From NCBI GenBank assembly GCA_002171515.1, contig NHEP01000110.1:1-50778 (forward strand): a stretch of DNA of 50,778 nucleotides, read 5' to 3'. Positions 9,109 through 17,152 of the stretch are shown one piece after another (position 1 is the stretch's first letter; each line of letters starts with the position of its first letter). The stretch is from a bacterium TMED88. Its GTDB lineage: Bacteria > Myxococcota_A > UBA9160 > UBA4427. The position numbers and the translations under genes are program-made. The notes under the pieces were generated by a model that was not told the origin of the DNA, did no database searches, and worked only from the letters and a program-made list of their open reading frames with translations.

Positions 9109-9426
9109 CTGACTGAATCCTCGAATGAAATAGATCGGAAGGCCACTGGGGCCGTGAGGCCGGGAGAGTAGCCGCCACAAAGCAAAACCGCCCTACCCCA
9201 TCGCCCCCGCCGGGGAATCGAAAACCGGAGCCTTCCGACCAGCCGACTCAGCCGAGCGCCCTCTGCGTCGGGTCGTCAAAGCTTGATGAGAATCCCATAA
9301 GACGGGTTGCCGGGCCGCTCGGCCTCCGTCACCCTGATCGGCTCGTCGCGTCCCCCGGCCCCGGCGCGCGTTGCGCACGCGACCACACCATTCACCGACC
9401 ACCGTTCCGTTCGAAGGAGATCAATC
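9109..9426. other. Divergent intergenic region between cysC and the acyl-CoA dehydrogenase gene
   Basis: About 318 bases between divergently transcribed genes. It is GC-rich and I find no credible gene in any frame; open frames here lack ribosome-binding sites and continue into neighbouring genes as shadows. Both genes need promoters in this region, but I could not identify a confident -35/-10 pair on either strand. At its right edge a strong ribosome-binding site (AAGGAGATCAATC) precedes the dehydrogenase ATG. Confidence 0.5.
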
Positions 9427-10752
9427 ATGGCTGGCCTCGAAAGCACTGACTCAATGTTCGACTTGCGAATGTCCGAAGGCGCCAAATCGCTCTTCGAGCA
9501 AGTCAAAGCCTTCATCGAAAAAGAGGTCGAGCCGGTCACTCATGAATTCCACGCGCTCGGCGAAGGGCGGGAAAATCGGTGGTCCTGGGCCCCGGGTCAA
9601 CTCGAGCTTCTGGACAGTGTAAAAGAAAAGGCAAAAGAACAGGGTCTGTGGAACTTCTTCCTGCCCGACGCCGATACAGGTGAAGGGCTTTCTAATCTCG
9701 ATTACGCGTATATCGCGGCGGAATTGGGCAAGAATCCGATCGCATCCGAGTGCCTCAACTGCTCGGCTCCGGACACTGGAAACATGGAAGTCCTCGAACG
9801 CGTGGGAACGGAAGAGCAAAAGAAGCGATGGCTCGAGCCCCTGCTTCGCGGCGAAATCCGGTCGGCCTACGCGATGACGGAGCCGGATCTCGCCTCCTCC
9901 GATGCCAAAAACATCTCCTGTGAAGCCGTACTCGTGGGCGACGAGTGGGTCATCAACGGAGAGAAGTACTACATCTCTGGAGCCGGAGATCCGCGCTGCA
10001 AAATCATGATCGTGATGGTTCGCACTAACCCGGACGGCCCGCTCCACCTTCGGCAATCCCAAATCCTCGTACCCACCGACGCACCCGGTTTTGAAATCTT
10101 GGGCCCGATGCATGTCTTCGGTCAAGACGATGCACCCCACGGCCACATGCACATCCGGTTCAAAGACTGCCGAGTGCCCAAGGAAAACATTCTCCTCGGC
10201 GAAGGACGCGGCTTTGAGATTTCCCAGGTCCGGCTCGGCCCCGGACGCATTCACCACTGCATGCGATCAATCGGAGCTGCGGAACGGGCCATAGGCTTGA
10301 TGGCCATGCGTGGCCTGTCGCGCCAAGGCTTCGGGAAACGACTGGCCGACCTCGGGGGCAATACGGAAACGATTGCGCGTGCACGCGTCGAAATTGAATC
10401 GCTTCGCATGATGGTCTTGAAAGCTGCGAAAGCAATGGACGAACTGGGCAACGCGCAGGCCAGGGTTTGGGTCAGCGCAGTCAAAGCATTGGTCCCGGAA
10501 CGCGTCTGCAAAATTATCGACGACGCCATCCAAATTCACGGTGCCACCGGCGTATCGCAATGGACCCCGCTGGCGCAAATGTATGCCGGGCAACGGACGC
10601 TTCGCCTGGCCGATGGCCCGGATGAAGTCCACTGGTTTGTGGTCGGAAGAGCCGAACTCGCACGTTGGAGCGAGGAAGGGGCAAACGAGTACGACCCCAA
10701 GAAAGCCTACATGGACCAGCCCGACGGACAAAAAGGCTTTACTGGGCCCTAA
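9427..10752 (+). CDS. Acyl-CoA dehydrogenase family protein, ACAD11/LvaC-like
   Basis: A 441-residue flavoenzyme of the acyl-CoA dehydrogenase fold. The start ATG has AAGGAG 7 bases upstream. Fold landmarks are the FAD/substrate-binding YAMTEPDLASSDAKN, WVINGEKYYISGA, the middle-domain FKDCRVPKENILLGEGRG, IHHCMRSIGAAERAI, the late IHGATGVSQWTPLAQMYAGQ and RLADGPDEVH close to the end. The last motif and the overall length resemble the dehydrogenase half of ACAD10/ACAD11 and bacterial LvaC rather than FadE or short-chain dehydrogenases. In those relatives the enzyme removes phosphate from 4-phospho-acyl-CoA instead of doing simple alpha,beta-oxidation. A kinase gene of the matching fold lies tail-to-tail 9 bases away. 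Specificity is inferred from family and neighbourhood. Confidence 0.92.
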   Translation: MAGLESTDSMFDLRMSEGAKSLFEQVKAFIEKEVEPVTHEFHALGEGRENRWSWAPGQLELLDSVKEKAKEQGLWNFFLPDADTGEGLSNLDYAYIAAELGKNPIASECLNCSAPDTGNMEVLERVGTEEQKKRWLEPLLRGEIRSAYAMTEPDLASSDAKNISCEAVLVGDEWVINGEKYYISGAGDPRCKIMIVMVRTNPDGPLHLRQSQILVPTDAPGFEILGPMHVFGQDDAPHGHMHIRFKDCRVPKENILLGEGRGFEISQVRLGPGRIHHCMRSIGAAERAIGLMAMRGLSRQGFGKRLADLGGNTETIARARVEIESLRMMVLKAAKAMDELGNAQARVWVSAVKALVPERVCKIIDDAIQIHGATGVSQWTPLAQMYAGQRTLRLADGPDEVHWFVVGRAELARWSEEGANEYDPKKAYMDQPDGQKGFTGP

Positions 10753-10761
10753 AAGGCCGTC

Positions 10762-11943
10762 TCAATCGCTCAATTCGTCAAGCAGCCGACCGGCGGATTC
10801 CGCCAGGAGAGGAATGCGCGATGCAATGAGCTTCATACGTTCGTCCTGACTGTCGCCCACCTTCCAGCGGTGATGAAGCTGGGCCACGACCGTAGCGGTC
10901 TTCCACAAGGCGAAGGCCTCGTACCAAACCGCGGTCGACAGATCGAGGCCTGTGCGCTCGGCATAAAGGGCTTTCACCTCTGCACGACTGGGCAGGCCCA
11001 TTTTCTCCATCCCTGGGTGCTGTTGCCGCGGAAGCTTGCCGTCGGAGGGATCGGGCCAGTAGTTGAGAAGCGTGCCTAGATCGATCAATGGGTCACCCAG
11101 AGTCGTCATGTCCCAATCAAAAAAGGCAATCACCCGATCGGGGTCGCGTGGGTCGAACATACAGTTGTCGAGCTTTAGATCGTTATGTACGAATGAAATT
11201 CTCTGAGACTGCGGCTGATGCGTCGCCAAGCGCTGATGGACTACACCCATTGCCTCGTCGAACTCCGGCTCAGCGACGAGGTCCCAGCGCTTTTTCCACC
11301 CTTTCACCTGACGCTCCACGAATCCTGCAGGACGCCCAAGGTCAGAAAGCCCGCAACTTTCCGGATCTAACCGGTGAAAATCCGCGATCGCTTCCACCAG
11401 AGCGTATCCAACCCGCCGGCCGACATCCGGATAACCCCGCATGCTTTCGGGGATCACGCCCCGAATGACCTCGCCCCGTTTGCGCTCCATGATAAAAAAG
11501 TCTGCGCCGGCAATTTCGTGATCATCGCAAAACAGGATTGCGCGTGGGGCGCGATCAAACTGCTCCCAAAGACGAGAAAGCACCTTGTATTCTCGCTTCA
11601 TATCGTGGGCACCCGGCGCCAAAGTGCCAAAGGGAGGGCGTCGCAGGACGAATTCTTCTTCTCCCAAGCGAATCAAGTAGGTTAGGTTGGCTGCCCCATT
11701 CGGAAACTGGAGCACTTCAAAATCGCTGTCGGTCATGCGATCGCCCGGCAAAGCCTGTCGCAAGTATTCTTCGATTCTGGACCAGTCAAGATTTTCCCCG
11801 GACCGAACCTCTCCCACCTCTAGTGGGGCCTCCGAGCAAAACGGATCCACCCCCTCCGAAGCCGAGCGTCCAGTGCCCGACCTGCTGCCTGCCGCTCCTG
11901 TACCGGACTGAGCGCTTCGCTCCGGTCGTTCTCGATTTGCCAT
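10762..11943 (-). CDS. Aminoglycoside-phosphotransferase-fold kinase (ACAD10/ACAD11 N-terminal-like)
   Basis: A 393-residue kinase-like protein. After about 50 low-complexity residues come the nucleotide-binding lobe (FPNGAANLTYLIRLGEEEFVLRRPP split over two strands, with PPFGTLAPGAHDMKREY typical of the ACAD10/11 kinase half), the catalytic loop FVHNDLKLDN and the metal-binding AFFDWDMTTLGDPLIDLG. HNDLKLDN and DWD are the APH-family catalytic and magnesium ligands, so it should be active. This is not evidence for antibiotic resistance: this subfamily phosphorylates hydroxy-acyl substrates in the characterised LvaA and ACAD10/11 cases. The start ATG has no obvious ribosome-binding site, so the true start may be somewhat downstream in the low-complexity leader. 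Confidence 0.9.
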   Translation of the reverse strand: MANRERPERSAQSGTGAAGSRSGTGRSASEGVDPFCSEAPLEVGEVRSGENLDWSRIEEYLRQALPGDRMTDSDFEVLQFPNGAANLTYLIRLGEEEFVLRRPPFGTLAPGAHDMKREYKVLSRLWEQFDRAPRAILFCDDHEIAGADFFIMERKRGEVIRGVIPESMRGYPDVGRRVGYALVEAIADFHRLDPESCGLSDLGRPAGFVERQVKGWKKRWDLVAEPEFDEAMGVVHQRLATHQPQSQRISFVHNDLKLDNCMFDPRDPDRVIAFFDWDMTTLGDPLIDLGTLLNYWPDPSDGKLPRQQHPGMEKMGLPSRAEVKALYAERTGLDLSTAVWYEAFALWKTATVVAQLHHRWKVGDSQDERMKLIASRIPLLAESAGRLLDELSD

Positions 11944-12095
11944 AGACAGGACTATAACGGCTCCCCCCCGACCCCCGAAACATCCGACCGGGTCATCAGG
12001 CTCAGCTTGCCCTCAAGGCGCCGAAACGAGTACCGTTGTCCAAAAGGTCCCTACGTGAATCCCCCTCACCCCGTTTCAAAAGATGGAGCAAGGTC

Positions 12096-13259
12096 ATGAG
12101 CTACGCCGAGACTCGTCGCATCATTGACGTGGACAGCCATGTCATTGAGCTCGATGACTTTCTTCTCAATGCCGCTCACCCCGACGAGCGAGCCTGTATT
12201 CCCACCATGTCGGAACAGCGCGAGCTTGCGGTTTCCGAGGAAGCCCTCGCGCGTGCCCGGCAACACCTAAAAAGGCGTCGCGAGGATCCCCAGGTCATGG
12301 CCCGATTTGAAGCCGCTCTCCTCGACAATCGCCGAAGCGGTTGGAGTCGACTTGGGGCTTTTGACCGAGAAGAGCGATCGCACACTTTGGATCTACTCGG
12401 CTTCGAAAAACAACTCATTCTTCCCACCTTTGCATTCCATCAGGTCGATCAAGTTCGGCAACCCGAAGCCAAGGAAGTCTGCACAAGAGTCCTCAATCGG
12501 GCGATGGGGGCTTTCTGCTCAGAGGACCCTCGCTTGTACGCAATCGGCTACGTCCCGCTGGCCCTGGGCCCGGAGAAATCCGCAGCACTCATCGAAGAGG
12601 CTTTTGAGGACGGGTGCTACAGCGTAATGGTTGACACAAATCAGCCCGACCCCACCGCGCGCTCGTTTAGCCACGCCGACTATGACGACGCTTGGAATCG
12701 ATTCACCGAGCACGACAGGCCCTTTATCATTCATGTTGCAGTCAACGGCCAGTATCAAGCTGTTTCGCCCAGCTTTCAAAATAATGGCCAGCCGATGATG
12801 GAACTCGGCGGCGACGCCGCAACCACACCGCTCGGCTTGATCGCGATCAAAAACAGCGCCGAGCTGTTTCTTTCGGCGATGATTTTCGACGGCGTCTTCC
12901 AGCGCCATCCTCGGCTTCGATGCATCTCGATGGAACACGGCGCTTTCTGGCTCCCCGCATGGCTGAAAGGGCTCGACTTCGCCGCTCAATCCTTGCGACA
13001 CATCAATCCAATGGATCAAGCCCCCTCGGAAATCGCCCGCCAACACATTCGGGTTTCGCCATTTGCCGGCGAACCCGTCGGCTGGATCATTGAGAATGTC
13101 GGGCCCGAGATGCTCGTCTTTGCGTCGGATTACCCGCACCCGGAAGGCACCTCCGACCCGATTCGAAAGTTCGAAGCCACGATGACCGAGTGCGATGACG
13201 TCACCCGAAAAGCATTCTATTACGACAATATGGCGCAATGGATGGGACTTTCGCAGTGA
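12096..13259 (+). CDS. Amidohydrolase 2 family protein
   Basis: A 387-residue TIM-barrel metal-dependent hydrolase of the amidohydrolase-related (PF04909) group, which includes decarboxylases and lactonases. The N-terminal metal motif reads IIDVDSHVIELDDF, a barrel strand carries CISMEHGAFWLPAWLKGL, and the C-terminal FASDYPHPEGTSDP holds the conserved aspartate. The chosen ATG has GGAG 7 bases upstream; the frame is open for 20 more codons without a better signal. The sequence style, particularly the YPHPEGTSDP end, is that of a subgroup common in mycobacteria and delta-type bacteria, often near acyl-CoA or aromatic degradation genes. The exact reaction is unknown. It overlaps the luciferase-like gene that follows. 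Confidence 0.9.
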   Translation: MSYAETRRIIDVDSHVIELDDFLLNAAHPDERACIPTMSEQRELAVSEEALARARQHLKRRREDPQVMARFEAALLDNRRSGWSRLGAFDREERSHTLDLLGFEKQLILPTFAFHQVDQVRQPEAKEVCTRVLNRAMGAFCSEDPRLYAIGYVPLALGPEKSAALIEEAFEDGCYSVMVDTNQPDPTARSFSHADYDDAWNRFTEHDRPFIIHVAVNGQYQAVSPSFQNNGQPMMELGGDAATTPLGLIAIKNSAELFLSAMIFDGVFQRHPRLRCISMEHGAFWLPAWLKGLDFAAQSLRHINPMDQAPSEIARQHIRVSPFAGEPVGWIIENVGPEMLVFASDYPHPEGTSDPIRKFEATMTECDDVTRKAFYYDNMAQWMGLSQ

Positions 13260-14137
13260 ATGCACAAACGCGAAAGTCCCTCGACATCATCGCCTTTGCC
13301 GACGGACTCCCTTCAGCTGAACTGCTTCGATTTGTTCAGCGGCTCGAAACCCTCGGCTACGAAACTGTCTGGATTCCCGAATTTTTCGGTCGAGAACCCT
13401 ATTCCACTGTCGCGTACCTATTGGGCCGTACCCGCCACATCAAGATCGCTACGGGCATTGCCAACGTGTACGCCCGAGACGCAATCGTCACCGCACAACA
13501 TCGACATGGCCTGGCCGAGCTCTCGGAAGGGCGGTTCGTCTTGGGGCTTGGCGTATCGCACCCCCCCATGGCGGAAGCCCATGGGGCGGTATGGCAACCT
13601 CCGCTCAAGAAAATGCGTGAGTACCTGGACGTGCTTGAGTCTTTCAATGTTCAAGCTCCAAAACCTCAAACTCTCGCCCCCCTCTGGATCTCCGCCCATG
13701 GACCGAAGCTCCTGGGTTTGGCGGCGGACCGTGCAGACGGAGCCAACACTTATCTTGCCCCACCCGCTCATACCCGGAACGCCCGTCAGATTCTCGGACC
13801 AGACAAACGGCTGAATGTCGTCTTGCACTGCTGCCTCTGTGAGGATCCCGTTTCGGCGCGAGCCGCCGCACGAAGGGCCCTCTCCATTTATATGCCTCTT
13901 CCTGCTTACCATCGCCTCTGGCAAGCCTGGGGCTTTGGACCCGCGGATTACGAGAACGGCCCGAGTGACCGGCTCATCGACGCACTCGTCGCATGGGGCA
14001 GCCAGGAAGCGATCGCGGCGAGGATGAACGCACACCTCGAGGCGGGCGCGACTCAAATTGTGATGAGCCCAGTTCAAGCTGAAGGCCGTGAAACGCCGTG
14101 GGCTTTGATCGAAGCCATGGCACCCCAGCCCGTTTAG
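13256..14137 (+). CDS. Luciferase-like (LLM class) flavin or F420-dependent oxidoreductase
   Basis: A 293-residue protein with the bacterial-luciferase-like barrel. Diagnostic parts are GYETVWIPEFFGREPYSTVA, RTRHIKIATGIANVYARDA, the FVLGLGVSHPPM loop and WISAHGPKLLGLAADRADG. Members use FMN or F420 to oxidise or mono-oxygenate diverse substrates; cofactor cannot be decided by eye. I prefer a GTG start overlapping the amidohydrolase stop by 4 bases (GTGA), which implies translational coupling; an ATG 18 bases upstream (13238) is the alternative and would add six residues. Together with the amidohydrolase and the following FMN enzyme it forms a three-gene catabolic unit. Confidence 0.88.
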   Translation: MNAQTRKSLDIIAFADGLPSAELLRFVQRLETLGYETVWIPEFFGREPYSTVAYLLGRTRHIKIATGIANVYARDAIVTAQHRHGLAELSEGRFVLGLGVSHPPMAEAHGAVWQPPLKKMREYLDVLESFNVQAPKPQTLAPLWISAHGPKLLGLAADRADGANTYLAPPAHTRNARQILGPDKRLNVVLHCCLCEDPVSARAAARRALSIYMPLPAYHRLWQAWGFGPADYENGPSDRLIDALVAWGSQEAIAARMNAHLEAGATQIVMSPVQAEGRETPWALIEAMAPQPV

Positions 14138-14181
14138 ATGATGCCCAAAAGAGATCACTTCACCCACGCAAGAGGATTTCA

Positions 14182-15351
14182 ATGAGCCGCCCGACTCTTC
14201 GCACCGAACTCTGTGACCGGATCGGAATCGAGTACCCAATCATCTCAGCTGGCATGGGGCCTGTCGCGGGAACGGGCGAGCCGGTTGCCACGGCAGAACT
14301 TGCCGCCGCCGTCTCCAATGCGGGCGGACTTGGGATGATCGGCGGCGTCTCCTACTCGCCCGATCAGCTGCGCGCCGAAATACACAAAGTGCGATCACTG
14401 ACCGATCGGCCATTTGGCGTGGACCTTCTCTTGGCTCCCTCTTTCTTGATCCCGATTGGGAAAAAGGAACGGGCCGCCGCCGCAAAGATGAAACCCCCGT
14501 CGCTTCCGTCCGGGCACATTGAGACGATGCAGAAAATCGCAGAGGAACTCGACATCGAATGGCACTCTGCCCCGCCGGATACAACAGAAATGGGAAGCTG
14601 GGTCCCTGAAGGAAAGAGTTGGGCGGGGTCCCAAATCGAAGTACTCCTTGAGGAGGAGGTGCCCGTCTTCGCCTCCGGTCTGGGATCCCCCGAGCCCTTC
14701 GCCAAGACCCTAAAGGCTCACGGCGTCACCATCCTCGCTTTGGTCGGCAACGTGCGGGCCGCTGAACAAGTCCGCTCCGGCGGCGCTGACTACGTGGTCG
14801 CCCAGGGAACAGAAGCCGGGGGCCATACAGGCCGCATCGGCACCCTAGCCTTACTTCCGCAGGTCATGGAGGCCGTGGACCCCACCCCGGTGATCGCCGC
14901 GGGGGGCGTGTCCAGCGGCCGCGCTCTCGCGGGCATCCTGGCCACCGGGGCCGTCGCAGGATGGTGCGGTTCGGTTTTCCTCGTTGCGGACGAAGCCAAT
15001 CAGCCTGAACTCCAAAAGGAGCGAATCCTGAGCGCAGCCGCCGAAGACACCGTCGTGACCCGACTCTATAGCGGAAAGACCATGCGAAATATCCGCAATC
15101 CGCTCATTGAAGCGTGGGAGCGACACGGTCTTGATGCACTGCCGATGGGTCAGCAGGCCGAATTGATTAAAGATATCAGTCACTCGATCCGCGTGGCGGG
15201 CCGAGAAGAGTTACTGATGAATGCAGCAGGACAGACCGCGGGCATGCTGAAACAGCGAAGGCCCGCGGGTCAAATTGTCGCAGAGATGGCCCAGGAGGCC
15301 GCCGAAATTCTTGCCCATGACCTAGGCACCCGGATCCAGGCCTCGACTTAG
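14182..15351 (+). CDS. Nitronate monooxygenase / 2-nitropropane dioxygenase family FMN protein
   Basis: A 389-residue FMN-dependent TIM-barrel enzyme. Supporting segments are IEYPIISAGMGPVAGTGEP, NAGGLGMIGGVSY, RPFGVDLLLAPS, the family fingerprint YVVAQGTEAGGHTGRIGT, and VIAAGGVSSGRALAGILATGA, all typical of the NPD/NMO family. Real members range from nitronate oxidation to enoyl reduction. The start ATG has AGAGGA 6 bases upstream. It follows the luciferase-like gene by 44 bases on the same strand and its stop faces the stop of an acyl-CoA synthetase gene 32 bases away. The substrate is not identifiable. Confidence 0.9.
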   Translation: MSRPTLRTELCDRIGIEYPIISAGMGPVAGTGEPVATAELAAAVSNAGGLGMIGGVSYSPDQLRAEIHKVRSLTDRPFGVDLLLAPSFLIPIGKKERAAAAKMKPPSLPSGHIETMQKIAEELDIEWHSAPPDTTEMGSWVPEGKSWAGSQIEVLLEEEVPVFASGLGSPEPFAKTLKAHGVTILALVGNVRAAEQVRSGGADYVVAQGTEAGGHTGRIGTLALLPQVMEAVDPTPVIAAGGVSSGRALAGILATGAVAGWCGSVFLVADEANQPELQKERILSAAAEDTVVTRLYSGKTMRNIRNPLIEAWERHGLDALPMGQQAELIKDISHSIRVAGREELLMNAAGQTAGMLKQRRPAGQIVAEMAQEAAEILAHDLGTRIQAST

Positions 15352-15383
15352 GGCGAGCCTGAGCGTGCAGCCCACAAGCCGGC

Positions 15384-17087
15384 CTAATGCGTATTCACGA
15401 CACGAGCCGCTTCTTCTCGAAGTGCGCGCTTCAGGATCTTTCCCGACCCAGTCCTCGGAAGAGGCTCATGCCGCAGATCGAAATAACGAGGGATGGCAAA
15501 ATTAGACAAACGCGTTTTAAGAAATTCTCGCAGCTCGGCCTCGGTGCAATCACCCGAAACAAAAACCGTCGCTCCGACTTCCTCGCCTAATCGCTCGTCG
15601 GGAACACCGTAAACACTGGCTTCAACAACAGCTGGGCACTCGAGAATTGCGGCCTCGACACCCCCGCAACCAATGTTTTCCCCGCCCCGAATCACCATGT
15701 CCTTGATGCGGTCGACAATATAAAGAAAACCCTCTTCGTCCAAGTAAGCGACATCCCCGGTTCTCATCCAGCGACCGTCGAGAAAGGTTTCAGCATCCGC
15801 TTCGGGCCGATTCCAATAGCAACGAAAAATAGAGGCACCCCGAATCTGCAGCTCGCCGCGCTCCCCAAGCAGGCACTCTCGACCTTCCTCATCCACGACA
15901 CGGAGGTCCACCACAGCCGACGACCGCCCAGAACTCTCGGGATGATCGAGGTACTCCGTTCCGACAATCCCACTCCCAATGGCATTGGTTTCCGTCATCC
16001 CCCAGCCGGTGTTGGGTTGGGCCCGTCGAAAGGTCCGATCAATGCTCTTCACCTGGGCCGGGGCGCGAGGCGCTCCTCCGCCCCCCACCACTAAGAGGGA
16101 GCCTAAGTCACGCCCTGTGCGCTCTGCTGCAGAAACCAAGTCACCCGTCATCGCGGCGGGCGCCACAAAATTCGAGACCTGCTCGCGTTCGATTAAATCA
16201 GCGGCCTCTTCGGGATCCCATTTATACATACAAACAACTCGCCGCTGAGCCCGGTAGCTCGCCAAAAAGACCGCATGAGACCCCGTCGCATGAAACAAGG
16301 GCACGCCAAGCAAAGTCGCCGGTTGGGTTTTCGGCGCCGCAGGCTCTCGTCCCTCCATGACCGCTCCAGCCACAACATCGAGTTCCCACGAGAGCAAAGC
16401 GGTCAAGATGCTGCGGTGAGACGAAACAACACCTTTCGGATGTCCGGTGGACCCTGAAGTGTAGAAAATCGTGGCATCATCTTCAGGCAAAAGGGCCACT
16501 TCGGGCATAGGAACACGCGAAGTAACTTCATGAAGTGCCTCGCTGAGCGGGCTCACCTCCAGCCCGTAAGCCTCGGACGCTCTCACCCCCAAAACAGAAA
16601 GGTCGGGAAAAGCGGTCTCCGACTGGGCCAACCTTCGAAGGCGTTCCTCATCGGCCAGCAAAACTCGAGCACCGCTATCGCTCAGACCGTAGGCGAGTTC
16701 ATCCGGTTGCCAGAGCGAGTTCATCGCGACGGCAATGGCTCCGACTGACGTCGCCGCCATGAAGGAAAGGATCCACTCGGGGTAATTTCGCATAGAAATC
16801 GCCACACGGTCGCCCTTTCGAACGCCATAATGCTCAATCAGCAAATGAGCGATCCGACTCGACACCTGCCAAGCCTCTTCAAAACTGAGACGTTCATCGC
16901 CGAATACGATGAAGGGCTTGTCACTCCGGTTCTCTTCATAGAGATCACGAAGAGTCGACGGTCCATTCCTGAAAGATAGATACGCCTGCCCGTACTGCTG
17001 AATCGTTTGAAGCTCGTACCGCTGGCCGGGCCCAGTCAAGAGCGCCAAGGCCTCTGACCGAGTCATCTTTCTCGAACCATTCCTCAT
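15384..17087 (-). CDS. Acyl-CoA synthetase (AMP-forming, ANL superfamily)
   Basis: Activates a carboxylic acid, probably a fatty or related acid, to its CoA thioester via an acyl-adenylate. The 567 residues carry the ATP/AMP loop YTSGSTGHPKGV (about 209-220), the GWGMTETNAIGSG motif, TGDVAYLDEEGFLYIVDR, the hinge RIKDMVIRGGENI and the C-terminal catalytic lysine in PRTGSGKILKRAL. The start ATG has GGAG 8 bases upstream. It lies 65 bases downstream of iscS on the same strand, so may read through from the long minus-strand operon, or may have its own promoter in that gap. Functionally it fits the surrounding acyl-CoA dehydrogenase and hydratase genes. Confidence 0.92.
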   Translation of the reverse strand: MRNGSRKMTRSEALALLTGPGQRYELQTIQQYGQAYLSFRNGPSTLRDLYEENRSDKPFIVFGDERLSFEEAWQVSSRIAHLLIEHYGVRKGDRVAISMRNYPEWILSFMAATSVGAIAVAMNSLWQPDELAYGLSDSGARVLLADEERLRRLAQSETAFPDLSVLGVRASEAYGLEVSPLSEALHEVTSRVPMPEVALLPEDDATIFYTSGSTGHPKGVVSSHRSILTALLSWELDVVAGAVMEGREPAAPKTQPATLLGVPLFHATGSHAVFLASYRAQRRVVCMYKWDPEEAADLIEREQVSNFVAPAAMTGDLVSAAERTGRDLGSLLVVGGGGAPRAPAQVKSIDRTFRRAQPNTGWGMTETNAIGSGIVGTEYLDHPESSGRSSAVVDLRVVDEEGRECLLGERGELQIRGASIFRCYWNRPEADAETFLDGRWMRTGDVAYLDEEGFLYIVDRIKDMVIRGGENIGCGGVEAAILECPAVVEASVYGVPDERLGEEVGATVFVSGDCTEAELREFLKTRLSNFAIPRYFDLRHEPLPRTGSGKILKRALREEAARVVNTH

Positions 17088-17152
17088 CGTCTATTCTCCC
17101 CAGAGCGACGCAATTCAGAATCGGACCCAAATCATTCAGAATTTAGCCAAGA

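Noticed and set aside
9451-10257. 268-codon minus-strand open frame inside the acyl-CoA dehydrogenase gene
   Set aside because: It is fully antisense to a gene with clear family motifs and a strong ribosome-binding site. Such frames are expected from GC-rich codon bias.
10762-11943. Aminoglycoside resistance gene
   Set aside because: The APH fold is real, but the subgroup (PPFGTLAPGAHDMKREY) is the ACAD10/11-like metabolic kinase type, and a matching dehydrogenase is adjacent.
12519-14239. Long minus-strand open frames (248 and 273 codons) opposite the amidohydrolase and luciferase-like genes
   Set aside because: Both are antisense to recognisable enzymes, have no domain pattern and no ribosome-binding site.
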